Both the position numbers and the translations under genes were made by a program. Of a stretch of DNA of 64,000 bases, positions 35,094 to 44,444 are shown piece by piece. Source of the DNA: Fimenecus sp045631225 (lineage in GTDB: Bacteria; Bacillota; Clostridia; Oscillospirales; Acutalibacteraceae). The stretch is from positions 52,360-116,359 of the forward strand of contig JAZQUG010000025.1 in the NCBI GenBank assembly GCA_045631225.1. Direction: 5' to 3'. A model generated the notes under the pieces. That model saw only the letters and a program-made list of their open reading frames with translations. It searched no databases and was not told the origin of the DNA. Each line of letters opens with the position of its first letter. Positions within the stretch are counted from its first letter, which is position 1.

Positions 35094-35900
35094 TTATTTT
35101 GCCAATGCGCCAACTTCAAGCATAAATCCACCGAGCTGCGCACCGAATTCAGGACCGCCGTCCATAATAAGACGACCTGCCTTTGTAGCCTCAAGCATAT
35201 CGTCTGTGCTTAAAAGGATACCAAGTGCTGATGTAAGGCTGTCAAAACGAAGTGTGAAGAAAGGCATTGCTCTCTTATATTCGCCACGACCTGCTCTTGA
35301 TTTACCTGCCTTAATACGGATAAATGCAGAAACCTCAGGATGACCGTTAACTGCAAAAGCATAAACACGGTCAGGGCTCTTTGTAGTCCATTCCTTAATT
35401 TCTGTATGACCCATTTTGTTAAGCTGACTGATACCGCTTGAAAGGAGATAGAAGAAGCACTTAACCATAAGTGTCTGTGTTTCCTCATCCTTTGGTGCTT
35501 CAGTTGCGCCTGTAAGGGCTGAAAGCTTAAGAAGTGTCATAAGCATTGCTTTGAAAGCACCGAAGCTCTTGATAACACCCTTCATCTTAGGGAGTGTTGC
35601 AGGACCGATTTTGCCCTTGAAGAACGCATTCATTGCTTCAATATTCTTGAACTCAAGTTCAACATCAGGTGTTTCATACACAGCGTTAAGCTTTGTTTCC
35701 CATTCACCCTCAGTAATGATGAAGTGAGTAGCATATTTTCCTGCAGGAGCATCAGGGTCAAGTGCACTGACCTGAAGAATAGCAGTGATTTTGTCAAACT
35801 GTGCTTTGAGTGAAGGAACGTCATTTGCGATAACCTTCAAAAGCGGTAATGCAGCATTGAAAAATATTTTTGATGCATAAAGTTCATTTTGTGCGTGCAT
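35094..35900 (-). CDS. SCP2-like (sterol/lipid-binding fold) protein, copy 1
   Basis: 268 residues, last gene of the five-gene cluster. The central part resembles SCP2 domains: TPDVELEFKNIEAMNAFFKGK followed by LPKMKG. The flanking helices are rich in hydrophobic residues. There is no signal peptide or transmembrane segment, so it is a soluble cytoplasmic protein that may hold a lipid or hydrophobic substrate. The start has only a weak GAGAG site 8 nt upstream. It is 31 nt from the transketolase C subunit. A related protein opens the cluster at 39934. Fold assignment is from pattern memory and needs a profile search. Confidence 0.6.
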   Translation of the reverse strand: MHAQNELYASKIFFNAALPLLKVIANDVPSLKAQFDKITAILQVSALDPDAPAGKYATHFIITEGEWETKLNAVYETPDVELEFKNIEAMNAFFKGKIGPATLPKMKGVIKSFGAFKAMLMTLLKLSALTGATEAPKDEETQTLMVKCFFYLLSSGISQLNKMGHTEIKEWTTKSPDRVYAFAVNGHPEVSAFIRIKAGKSRAGRGEYKRAMPFFTLRFDSLTSALGILLSTDDMLEATKAGRLIMDGGPEFGAQLGGFMLEVGALAK

Positions 35901-35931
35901 ATTATCAACTCTCTTTCTGAACGATTAAGAA

Positions 35932-36939
35932 TTATACTTCGTCGTCCCAGTTATCGTCTTCTTCAAAGTCTGCGTTCATTGTTTCACGAACAGCAGCGAT
36001 AATTCCGTTAGCATCAATGCCGGCATCTGACATAATGTCTTCCTGAAGACCAATCATAGCAAAGCCCTTATGACCAAGCATCTTGAATGCACAGCCCTTA
36101 CCGTACTGAGCCATAACTTCAGCAACTGCTGAACCAAGACCGCCTGTTACGAGATGGTCTTCAACTGTGATGATTCTTCTTGTGTCAGAAATTGCTTTCT
36201 GGATAGCCTCAACGTCGATTGGGCTGATTGTATGCATATTAAGAACACGAACTGAAAGTCCGTCAGCATTCTTAAGAAATTCAGCAGCCTGTTTTGCCTG
36301 GAATACACAAGAACCACAAGCGATAACTGTAATATCTGTACCTTCACAGATTTCAACAGCCTTACCAACCTCAAAGCCGTAATCCTGATTTTCGTAAAGA
36401 ACACGGTCAAAACCACGGTTGATACGGATGTAATATGGTCCGAAGTTATCATAAGCAGCGTTAACTGCGTTTGCTGTTTCAAAACCGTCAGCAGGAACGA
36501 TAACTGTAAGGTTTGGCATTGCTCTTGTAATTGCAAGGTCAGTAATAGCGTGGTGTGTTGAACCTGCCTGACCGAATGATGTACCTGAATGAGTAGCAAT
36601 AATCTTTGCATTAACATTCTGATAACAGATGTCTGTGTGAAGCTGGTCACAAGCACGCATTGATGTGAATGCAGAGAAGCCTGAAAGGAAAGGAATCATA
36701 CCTGCTCTTGCCATACCTGCTGCAACACCGAACATATCCTGTTCTGCGATACCAACGTTGATAACTCTTTCAGGACAAACCTTTAAAACGTCACCAAGCT
36801 TTGTAGATTTTGCAAGGTCAGCTGTGATAGCAACAACCTTAGGGTCTCTTAAAATAATGTCGGCAAGTGCCTTACCGTAAATTTCAGCTGTAGAAAGTGC
36901 AGTCTGGTCAACTGCTGTATAAACAAATCCGCCTGCCAT
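35932..36939 (-). CDS. Transketolase C-terminal subunit (PYR and C-terminal domains)
   Basis: 335 residues. The pyrimidine-binding domain starts SYTA-like FVYTAVDQTALSTAEIYGKAL and carries the catalytic Glu in VGIAEQDMFGVAAGMA, then HSGTSFGQAGSTHHAITD. The C-terminal domain includes GCGSCVFQA-like VIACGSCVFQAK and VEDHLVTGGLGSAVAEV. With its partner it would transfer C2 ketol groups with thiamine diphosphate. ATG 36939 follows GGAGGG; the stop of the partner is 2 nt upstream. Split transketolases are usual in many Firmicutes and archaea, so the split itself is not unusual; the neighbours are. Confidence 0.92.
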   Translation of the reverse strand: MAGGFVYTAVDQTALSTAEIYGKALADIILRDPKVVAITADLAKSTKLGDVLKVCPERVINVGIAEQDMFGVAAGMARAGMIPFLSGFSAFTSMRACDQLHTDICYQNVNAKIIATHSGTSFGQAGSTHHAITDLAITRAMPNLTVIVPADGFETANAVNAAYDNFGPYYIRINRGFDRVLYENQDYGFEVGKAVEICEGTDITVIACGSCVFQAKQAAEFLKNADGLSVRVLNMHTISPIDVEAIQKAISDTRRIITVEDHLVTGGLGSAVAEVMAQYGKGCAFKMLGHKGFAMIGLQEDIMSDAGIDANGIIAAVRETMNADFEEDDNWDDEV

Positions 36940-36941
36940 AA

Positions 36942-37823
36942 TTATTTGCCCTCCTTCTCTGCTCTTGCGCAACGAGCTGCATAGTCTGAATCAAGCTCTT
37001 TGTTGAACTTTTCAAAGAGTGCATCGTCGATAGCGCCGTAGTGCCATGTGTAGTCGCCTTCGATTGACTTGATACCTGCGCCCTTCTTTGTATCCATAAG
37101 AATACATGTAGGAGCCTGTGGTGTCTTTGCTCTTTCAATAGCAACGTCAATAGCGTCACAAAGTTCGCCGATGTTGTTACCGTCAACAACGATTGTGTTG
37201 AAGCCGAATGCTGTCATCTTGTCAGCAAGTGGTTCAAGCTTCATAACATCTTCTGTGTTACCGTCAATCATGTTATGGTTTCTGTCGATAAATACGATAC
37301 AGTTAGAAAGGTTGTAGTGATTCATTGTCATAAATCCTTCCCAACATGAGCCTTCACCAAGCTCACCGTCACCTGTAACTACGTATGTAAGGAAATCTTT
37401 GTTCATAAGTCTTGCTGCAAGTGCTGTACCTGCTGCGATTGATGGGCCGTGACCAAGAGAACCTGTTGAAGCGTCAACGCCTACAACTTTGTTTGAGTCA
37501 AGGTGCATACCCATCTTTGAACCTGAAAGGTTGAATGATTTGAGCATTTCAACATCGTTGAAGCCCTTGTCACAAAGAACAGGTGCATAAGCGATTGCTG
37601 CGTGACCCTTTGAAAGAATAAATCTGTCACGGTCATCCCATTTTGGTTCGTCAACCTTGATGTTGAGATATTTGTGATAAAGAACTGTGAGAAGGTCCAT
37701 AACACTCATACCGCCACCGAAGTGTCCGCTACCTGCCCATACAGTTGTCTGTACGCAGAGCTTACGGAGTTCAAGGGCTTTCTTTTCGAGTGCGAGCCAT
37801 TCTGCTTTTGATAAATTAGCCAT
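36942..37823 (-). CDS. Transketolase N-terminal subunit (thiamine diphosphate-binding)
   Basis: 293 residues. The thiamine diphosphate motif begins GDGELGEGSCWEG and ends DRNHNMIDG (consensus GDG...N). GHFGGGMSVMDLLTVLY and ILSKGHAAIAYAP are typical of transketolase. It is full length for an N subunit. CTTGGAGGG precedes the ATG. A short hairpin AGCAAAG/CTTTGCT lies in the 63-nt gap to the upstream aminotransferase gene. The acceptor specificity cannot be read from sequence. Confidence 0.93.
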   Translation of the reverse strand: MANLSKAEWLALEKKALELRKLCVQTTVWAGSGHFGGGMSVMDLLTVLYHKYLNIKVDEPKWDDRDRFILSKGHAAIAYAPVLCDKGFNDVEMLKSFNLSGSKMGMHLDSNKVVGVDASTGSLGHGPSIAAGTALAARLMNKDFLTYVVTGDGELGEGSCWEGFMTMNHYNLSNCIVFIDRNHNMIDGNTEDVMKLEPLADKMTAFGFNTIVVDGNNIGELCDAIDVAIERAKTPQAPTCILMDTKKGAGIKSIEGDYTWHYGAIDDALFEKFNKELDSDYAARCARAEKEGK

Positions 37824-37886
37824 AATTTTCCCTCCAAGAAAAATTTTATTTAAAGCAAAGTCCCCACTTTGCTAAAACTTGTCAGA

Positions 37887-39155
37887 TTATCCTCTGAGTT
37901 CAGGATGATTCTTTGCAACAGCTGCGAAAGCATCTTCTGCAATATCAATTGATAACTTAATGTCTTCTTCAGTAAGAGAAGCGTTGATGAAGTGGTTGTG
38001 GTGAGATGTGATAAATAAACCACGGTTAACACATTCAGCAACCCATTCCTGATGGAGCATAAGGTTGTCATCGTTAGCTATTCTTAAGTAGAAGAGTGCA
38101 GGTTCACCGGAAACTCTGAGGTCAAAACCGTGTTCAGCACCGGCTGCCTTAAAGCCGTCAGTAACCATTTTACCAAGACGACGGAACATTGTTGGTGTGT
38201 CGAGAGCTTTCATCTTGTTGATACAAGCGATACAAGCTGCAAACGGAACAGCACTCATCCAGTAAGAACCTGTGTATGTAATACCTGAAACAGTTGCTTT
38301 CATATGTTCGCCACCGCAAAGTGCTGACATATTGTAACCGTTTGCAAGAGCTTTACAGAAACAGATAAGGTCTGCTTTGAAACCATAGAAATGGTCAGAA
38401 CCGGCAAGGTCAAGACGGAAACCGGCACGAACGTCGTCGATAATGAGAACAGCACCGTGGTCGTCACACCATTTACGAACTGCCTGCCAGTATTCTTTTG
38501 AAGCAACTTCGTTATCCTTGAAGTTACCGTGGTCATAAGGCTGTGCAATAATACCTGCGATATCACCGTTGTTATCGTCATAAGCCTTCTGGATTGCATC
38601 AAGGTCAAACCAAGGAACGATAATGTTGTTTGCTACGTCTTCAGGAGTGATACCAGGGTAGTCAATTTTCTGTGCCCATGGGAAATCTCCGTGATAGTAG
38701 TATTTTAAGAAAATAATCTTTTTCTTATGTGTATGTGCTCTTGCTGCCATTGTTGCAAGAGTTGTTGTATCTGAACCGTTTTTGCAGAAGAATGCCCAGT
38801 CAGCACATGCTACTGTATCAACAAGTGTTTCAGCACATTCAACCATAACCTTACCGGGTGCAGTTGTACAGTTGCCGAGCTTGAGCTGTGCAAGAGCAGC
38901 AGCATCAACGTCAGGGTCATTGTAACCTAAAACATTAGGACCATAAGCACACATATAGTCGATATATTTGTTGCCGTCAACGTCCCAGAAATATGAGCCC
39001 TGTGCCTTTTCTGAGAAAGATGGCCATCTGTTAACAGGAATCCACTGACCTTCAGCAGGGCCTAAGTGACCGTAAATACCGCCCGGAATAACCTGCGTTG
39101 CACGGTTAAACATTTCACGGCTTTTTGTGGTATTGTATAATGGGAATTTACTCAT
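37887..39155 (-). CDS. Class III PLP aminotransferase, glutamate-1-semialdehyde aminomutase-like
   Basis: 422 residues. The PLP lysine is in CFCKALANGYN (consensus SKxLxNGxP), the cofactor-binding Asp in IIDDVRAGFR, and the phosphate-binding region in FFCKNGSDTTTLA (where GSA aminomutases have NSGTEA). The start TQVIPGGIYGH also fits the GSAM group. The usual heme-pathway neighbours are missing, and it is 14 nt from an SCP2-like gene and just upstream of a split transketolase, so a role in amination of a ketose-type product is more likely than tetrapyrrole synthesis. The substrate is not known. Confidence 0.88.
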   Translation of the reverse strand: MSKFPLYNTTKSREMFNRATQVIPGGIYGHLGPAEGQWIPVNRWPSFSEKAQGSYFWDVDGNKYIDYMCAYGPNVLGYNDPDVDAAALAQLKLGNCTTAPGKVMVECAETLVDTVACADWAFFCKNGSDTTTLATMAARAHTHKKKIIFLKYYYHGDFPWAQKIDYPGITPEDVANNIIVPWFDLDAIQKAYDDNNGDIAGIIAQPYDHGNFKDNEVASKEYWQAVRKWCDDHGAVLIIDDVRAGFRLDLAGSDHFYGFKADLICFCKALANGYNMSALCGGEHMKATVSGITYTGSYWMSAVPFAACIACINKMKALDTPTMFRRLGKMVTDGFKAAGAEHGFDLRVSGEPALFYLRIANDDNLMLHQEWVAECVNRGLFITSHHNHFINASLTEEDIKLSIDIAEDAFAAVAKNHPELRG

Positions 39156-39169
39156 TGTTAGTGTCCTCC

Positions 39170-39934
39170 TTATGCTAAGTACAAGCCAACTCTGTCAAGG
39201 ATACGGTTTACGTTATCAACCATTGAGATAAGACCACGGATTGTGATGTTACCGTTACCAACATGGTCGATTGAGTTAACTGTACCTGCGAAGAGTGCAT
39301 TTGCAAGTTCTAAGTCGCAGAATTCCATAAGTGCTCTTGGCTTTTCAGTAGCCTGCTTAATTGTGATAAGGTGATTGTTCTTAACACGGATTGTTGAATA
39401 AACAACATCCTTAATACCAATCTGAATGTCACCGTCAGCAATGTTTGAAGCACTGAATTTACCGATAGAATCCTGATTGCCTATCTGTGAAATAGCAACA
39501 GAAACTGTATAGAATGTGCAGAGAGTGTTGAGACGGAAGAAAGTAGGGTCTTTAAGAGCCTCCGGAGTTGGTCTCATTACTTCTGTAAGTCTGTCAGTAA
39601 GAGCTGTGAATGTTTTCAAAAGGAAACCTACTTTTGTAAGACCTTTTGTTGGGATTGGTGTTACCACACCATCGATGATTTTGTTGAATTTTTCGCAAGA
39701 AGATACAGGAATCTTGATATCACACTTGCTGTTGACGCCATCTTCCATACGGCATCCCTTTGAAGAGAATGTGAGTGTAGCACTTGGACCATCTTTAACA
39801 TCGAAAGCCAATGAAACAGGTTTATCAATTGTTGAAATGATTTCCTTAGCTTTATTGTCGAGTTCGCAAAGATTTTCCAATGTACCCAGAACAGCATACA
39901 TATTTATGTAAGCTAATGTTCTTGCGTCAGTCAT
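39170..39934 (-). CDS. SCP2-like protein, copy 2 (first gene of cluster)
   Basis: 254 residues; start at 39934 is set by AAGGAGG at 8 nt. A beta-rich central part (VSLAFDVKDGPSATLTF, CDIKIPVSS) is followed by helices with TPIPTKGLTKVGFLLK and a final DNVNRILDRVGLYL. It has no signal peptide. Similarity to copy 1 is in layout and length more than in sequence. I suggest a distant SCP2-like or related lipid-binding fold; an unknown enzyme partner is equally possible. Confidence 0.5.
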   Translation of the reverse strand: MTDARTLAYINMYAVLGTLENLCELDNKAKEIISTIDKPVSLAFDVKDGPSATLTFSSKGCRMEDGVNSKCDIKIPVSSCEKFNKIIDGVVTPIPTKGLTKVGFLLKTFTALTDRLTEVMRPTPEALKDPTFFRLNTLCTFYTVSVAISQIGNQDSIGKFSASNIADGDIQIGIKDVVYSTIRVKNNHLITIKQATEKPRALMEFCDLELANALFAGTVNSIDHVGNGNITIRGLISMVDNVNRILDRVGLYLA

Positions 39935-40003
39935 TTTGAACGCCTCCTTAATCATTTTTCAGTATAACTAAATTAAGAAATTTATATACACATTAAAGGA
40001 TAT

Positions 40004-40028
40004 CAAAAAATCCTTGTTAAATCAAGGA
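40004..40028 (-). promoter_or_regulatory. Terminator-like hairpin upstream of the SCP2/aminotransferase/transketolase cluster
   Basis: On the minus strand TCCTTG pairs with CAAGGA around ATTTAA. TTTTTTGATA follows, 70 nt before the first gene. The 6-bp stem is weak. It may be an attenuator if the promoter lies upstream, or just a chance palindrome. No good minus-strand promoter was found in this AT-rich region. Confidence 0.4.
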
Positions 40029-40056
40029 AAAAACATAAAATTTTCACAAAAAGTTA

Positions 40057-40085
40057 ATGATTTTTCTCAAAAGATATGTTATAAT
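40057..40085 (+). promoter_or_regulatory. Probable promoter of secA (extended -10)
   Basis: A TGTTATAAT extended -10 is preceded 17 bp upstream by the poor -35 ATGATT. The leader to the secA ATG is about 87 nt and contains GGTTTAGG and CCTACAAAAACCTGC segments that may form a weak hairpin. Confidence 0.6.
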
Positions 40086-40178
40086 GTTACCATCATACAA
40101 TGGGTTGGTTTAGGCAAATGACAAAAACCTACAAAAACCTGCTTAAATGTGCAATATTCTGAAAGGATAGATATAAAA

Positions 40179-42911
40179 ATGTCTTTATTCAAAAAACTTT
40201 TCGGTGATTATTCATCAAGAGAAATCAAGAGAATAATTCCTATTCAAAAACAGGTTCTTGCTCTTGAAGAAGAGTATAAGAAATTAACCGATGCTCAACT
40301 TCAGGCAAAAACTCCTGAATTTAAAGAAAGACTTAAAAATGGTGAAACACTCGACCAGATTCTTCCCGAAGCATTTGCTGCTTGTCGTGAGGCTTCTGCC
40401 CGTGTTCTTAATATGCGTCATTTCCCTGTACAGATTATCGGTGGTATCGTTCTTCATCAGGGACGAATTGCTGAAATGAGAACAGGTGAAGGTAAAACTC
40501 TTGTTGCAACACTTCCTGCATACCTTAATGCTCTTGCAGGTAAAGGTGTTCACATTGTCACTGTAAATGACTATCTTGCTCGTCGTGACTCTGAATGGAT
40601 GGGTAAGCTCTACAGATTTATGGGCCTTACAGTCGGTCTTATCGTTCACGACCTTGATGGTGAACAGAGAAGAGCTGCTTATGCTTGTGATATTACTTAC
40701 GGTACAAATAACGAAATGGGCTTTGACTATCTTCGTGACAATATGGTTATCTACGCTGAACAGCGAGTACAGCGTGGTCACAACTTTGCAATCGTTGACG
40801 AAGTTGACTCAATCCTTATTGATGAGGCAAGAACTCCTCTTATCATTTCCGGTATGGGCGATAAGTCAAACGAGCTTTATAAGGTTGCAAACCAATTTGC
40901 AAGAAGCCTTAAGATGTATAAGGTCAAGGAAGTTGATGCAAAGCAGGGTATCGAAAATATGATACCTGAAGACGAAGAATACGACTATGTTGTTGACGAA
41001 AAAGGAAAGACAGCATCTCTTACAAAATCAGGTATCAAAAAGGCTGAAAAAGCATTTGGTGTTGAAAACCTTGCAGATGTTGAAAACCTTACACTTCAGC
41101 ACCATATTGACCTTGCTATCAAGGCAATCGGTGTTATGAAATGTGACGTTGACTATGTTGTAAAAGATGGTCAGGTATTGATTGTTGACGAATTTACAGG
41201 CCGTATTATGCTTGGTCGTCGTTACTCAGACGGTCTTCATCAGGCTATTGAAGCAAAAGAAAATGTTAAGGTTGAGCGTGAATCAAAAACTCTTGCTACA
41301 ATCACTTTCCAGAACTATTTCCGTCAGTACACAAAGCTTTCAGGTATGACAGGTACCGCTATGACAGAAAGTGGTGAATTCCAGGAAATCTATACTCTTG
41401 ACGTTATCGAAATCCCTACAAACAAGCCAATGGTTCGTAAGGATGAGGAAGACGTTCTTTATAAGACAGAGTTAATTAAGTATAAGGCAATTATTGAACA
41501 GATTTTAGAGTGTAATAAAATCGGTCAGCCTGTCCTTGTCGGTACAACAAACATCGAAAAGAGTGAGCTTTTAAGTAAGGCTCTTCGTAAAGCAGGTATC
41601 AAGCACAATGTTCTTAATGCTAAATACCATGACAAGGAAGCAGAAATTATTGCTCAGGCTGGTGCTTTGGGTGCAGTAACAATCGCTACAAATATGGCTG
41701 GTCGTGGTACTGACATTATCCTTGGCGGTAACCCCGATTATATGGCTCGTGCTGAAATGAGAAGAATGGAATTCTCTGACGAGCTTATTGCAGAAGCAAC
41801 AGGCTTTGCTGAAACTGATAACACAGATATTATAGAGGCTCGAAACACATATCGTGAGCTTGAACAGAAATATAAGGATATGTTAAAGGATGAGGCACAG
41901 AAGGTTCGTGAAGCAGGTGGCTTGTTCATTATCGGTACTGAACGTCACGAATCACGCCGAATCGACAATCAGCTTCGTGGTCGTGCCGGTCGTCAGGGTG
42001 ACCCGGGCCGCAGTAAGTTCTATCTTTCAGCAGAAGATGAATTGCTCCGTTTGTTTGCAGGTGACCGTTTCTATAATATTATTGACGCGTTCCCAAGTGC
42101 TGCGGACCTTCCTATTGAAGCAAAGATTTTCTCAAGTACAATTGAAAATGCACAGAAAAAGGTTGAAAGTAACCACTTTGCTGCTCGTCGTAATGTCCTT
42201 AAGTTTGACGACGTTATGAATGAACAGAGAAAGAAGATTTACGAACAGCGTAATCAGGTGCTTGACGGATATGATATTCATTCAGCAATCCTTAAGATGT
42301 TTGAAGGATATTTTACAGAAATGGTGGATTTCTATTGTCCAGCATCACAGTCACCGTCTGATTGGAACAGAGCAGGTCTTGTGAAGAAGCTTCAGTATCT
42401 TGCTGAAGAAGGACTTGAAACAAAGTTTGATACAAACGAAGAGTACAGAGATTACTTCTATAACAAGGCTATGGAAATCTACAACGCAAAGTATGAAGAA
42501 TATGGCGAAGCACTTATGTCAGAGCTTGAAAGAAAAGTTCTTCTTCATAATGTTGACCAGCGTTGGATGGACCACCTTGATGCTATGGACGAACTCAAGC
42601 GTGGTATTTATCTCCGTTCTTATGCACAGCAGGACCCTGTTGTTGCATTCAGAATGGAAAGCTATGATATGTTCGACGAAATGAACTCACTTATCCGTGA
42701 AGGTACTGTTACAACACTTACTCTTTTCCGTATCAGAAGTGAAGAGGATGTTAAGCGTGAACAGGCAGCAAAGATTACTGCTACAAATGGTGCTTCTGAT
42801 GGAACAGACAAAAAACGACCTGTAAAAAAGGGTGAAAAAGTAGGCAGAAATGACCCATGCCCATGTGGTAGTGGTAAGAAATACAAAAAATGCTGCGGAG
42901 CAAACGAGTAA
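40179..42911 (+). CDS. secA: Preprotein translocase ATPase SecA
   Basis: 910-residue motor that drives secretory proteins through SecYEG. Walker A is MRTGEGKT (about 100-107), followed by HIVTVNDYLARRD, the DEAD-box-like DEVDSILIDEARTPL and TNMAGRGTDI. The SEC-C zinc motif DPCPCGSGKKYKKCC is at the end. ATG 40179 follows GAAAGGAT; an earlier in-frame ATG at 40149 has no site. It heads an operon with two membrane-protein genes and has a terminator at 45011. Confidence 0.98.
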   Translation: MSLFKKLFGDYSSREIKRIIPIQKQVLALEEEYKKLTDAQLQAKTPEFKERLKNGETLDQILPEAFAACREASARVLNMRHFPVQIIGGIVLHQGRIAEMRTGEGKTLVATLPAYLNALAGKGVHIVTVNDYLARRDSEWMGKLYRFMGLTVGLIVHDLDGEQRRAAYACDITYGTNNEMGFDYLRDNMVIYAEQRVQRGHNFAIVDEVDSILIDEARTPLIISGMGDKSNELYKVANQFARSLKMYKVKEVDAKQGIENMIPEDEEYDYVVDEKGKTASLTKSGIKKAEKAFGVENLADVENLTLQHHIDLAIKAIGVMKCDVDYVVKDGQVLIVDEFTGRIMLGRRYSDGLHQAIEAKENVKVERESKTLATITFQNYFRQYTKLSGMTGTAMTESGEFQEIYTLDVIEIPTNKPMVRKDEEDVLYKTELIKYKAIIEQILECNKIGQPVLVGTTNIEKSELLSKALRKAGIKHNVLNAKYHDKEAEIIAQAGALGAVTIATNMAGRGTDIILGGNPDYMARAEMRRMEFSDELIAEATGFAETDNTDIIEARNTYRELEQKYKDMLKDEAQKVREAGGLFIIGTERHESRRIDNQLRGRAGRQGDPGRSKFYLSAEDELLRLFAGDRFYNIIDAFPSAADLPIEAKIFSSTIENAQKKVESNHFAARRNVLKFDDVMNEQRKKIYEQRNQVLDGYDIHSAILKMFEGYFTEMVDFYCPASQSPSDWNRAGLVKKLQYLAEEGLETKFDTNEEYRDYFYNKAMEIYNAKYEEYGEALMSELERKVLLHNVDQRWMDHLDAMDELKRGIYLRSYAQQDPVVAFRMESYDMFDEMNSLIREGTVTTLTLFRIRSEEDVKREQAAKITATNGASDGTDKKRPVKKGEKVGRNDPCPCGSGKKYKKCCGANE

Positions 42912-42923
42912 GGAGGAATAACC

Positions 42924-44444
42924 TTGGACGAAAATAAAGAAAAGCTTACGGGTTCATCTCCTGATGCAGAAAACATCAAGGATGAAATGGAAGAACTTGC
43001 AAAGGTTTTCCAGGAAGAGCTTGCGAAAGCAAAGCAGGAGGCAGAAAGCCTTACTGACGGACTCGAAAACCTTCAGGTAGAGGGCTATAATCCTCAGAAG
43101 GTTTCTCTTGGTGAGAAAAAGACAATTTCCGATGAAGAACTCTGTGAATATTGTGGCGAAAGACGTCGTGGAACAGAAAAAAATCCTGACAGTCCGTATT
43201 GTTCGGAATGTGAGGAAACATTAGAAAAATATCCTTACGATTACAGAGGTATAATTGCTGTTATTGTTACAGTTTGTATTGCAGTTGCCGCAGTATTCTG
43301 CTTTGCAATCAGTGTTCCGCTTTTTGCAACAATGAAACAGGCTGATAAGGCAGCAGACGACGGTAAGCTTTATACTGCTATTAATAAGTATAATGATGCA
43401 GCTGAATATGCAGATATGCTCAGTTCAAAGAACAAGTGCTACAATCTTCATAAGAAGATGGCTATTGTTTGCTTTGATATGGTTAATATGAATTCTGCAC
43501 TTGCTGAAATCGGAGATAATATTCCTGATTCAGTTCTTAATCTTCTTACATTCAAGGAATTAAACGATATTCTTGATGATTCTGAAAAAATGCAGGCAAC
43601 AGCAATGGTTGCACAGCAGTATATCGGACAGTATGCAGAGGTTAATGACGAAACTTATGATAAAATCATTGGCCACCTTGATGCTCTTTCAGGTAAAAAG
43701 ATTTACATCAAGGGAACAGAATATCACGATGAAACTGAAAAGGACTATATTCCTGACGGTAGTGAAACAGAAGTGATTGCTGACGAAGGTTGGCTCTGTA
43801 TGTACAAATATGCTGCTGCACAACAGATGAACAAGGACCCTGAAATCATTGCAGGATATTTACAGGATGTTGCTGATTCTTCCGATTATATGAAAACTCT
43901 TGTAGGCTCGTTACTTGCAACAACCTATGCAGGTTTGTTGAAGGATTATGAAACAGCAGAGGAACTTGCAAATGATCTTAAAAAGGCAAATGCTGAATCA
44001 CCAGAATATCATATGGTAATGTCTGTTATCTATCGTCATCGTGACAAGGATTACGATAAAGCTCTTGAGCTTTGTGATGAAGGACTCAAAATGCTTGAGG
44101 CTCTTCCTAATGGTGAAAATTATATGATGCAGTATGGTTATATGCTTCATGTTCAGCAGACTCTTAATTTCATTATGCAGGACAAGTATGAAGATGCATA
44201 CGAGACAATCAAAACAGCTTATGATAATTTGTCATTAACAGGCGGACTTACAATTCAGGTAAGAGACTTGTATGCTATGCTTGCACTCCAGACAAAAGAC
44301 CAGAAAACATTCGATGCGTTGGCACTTGAGATTGAGTCATATGGTGACGAATCAATCACCTTTACAAGTGATGTAACTGATTATAAATCAGGCAAGCTTA
44401 CACTTAAAGAAATTGCAGAAAGTGGAAGGTATGATTTAATATGA
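42924..44444 (+). CDS. Zinc-ribbon, single-pass membrane protein with TPR-like extracytoplasmic domain
   Basis: 506 residues; TTG start 42924 follows AGGAGG by 7 nt. A charged N-terminus (about 1-70) leads to a CEYC...CSEC zinc ribbon (about 73-97), one transmembrane helix (about 110-135: IIAVIVTVCIAVAAVFCF) and a long helical C-terminal region. That region has TPR-like repeats (KLYTAINKYNDAAEYAD; DKDYDKALELCDEGLKMLE; DKYEDAYETIKTAYD). Zinc ribbon plus membrane helix plus repeats suggests a scaffold protein. It follows secA by 12 nt and overlaps the next gene by ATGA, so it may serve secretion or the envelope. No family name was recognised. Confidence 0.75.
   Translation: MDENKEKLTGSSPDAENIKDEMEELAKVFQEELAKAKQEAESLTDGLENLQVEGYNPQKVSLGEKKTISDEELCEYCGERRRGTEKNPDSPYCSECEETLEKYPYDYRGIIAVIVTVCIAVAAVFCFAISVPLFATMKQADKAADDGKLYTAINKYNDAAEYADMLSSKNKCYNLHKKMAIVCFDMVNMNSALAEIGDNIPDSVLNLLTFKELNDILDDSEKMQATAMVAQQYIGQYAEVNDETYDKIIGHLDALSGKKIYIKGTEYHDETEKDYIPDGSETEVIADEGWLCMYKYAAAQQMNKDPEIIAGYLQDVADSSDYMKTLVGSLLATTYAGLLKDYETAEELANDLKKANAESPEYHMVMSVIYRHRDKDYDKALELCDEGLKMLEALPNGENYMMQYGYMLHVQQTLNFIMQDKYEDAYETIKTAYDNLSLTGGLTIQVRDLYAMLALQTKDQKTFDALALEIESYGDESITFTSDVTDYKSGKLTLKEIAESGRYDLI

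Noticed and set aside
41738..42979. Antisense frames in secA
   Set aside because: They follow from the codon bias of secA on the other strand; no start sites or known domains.
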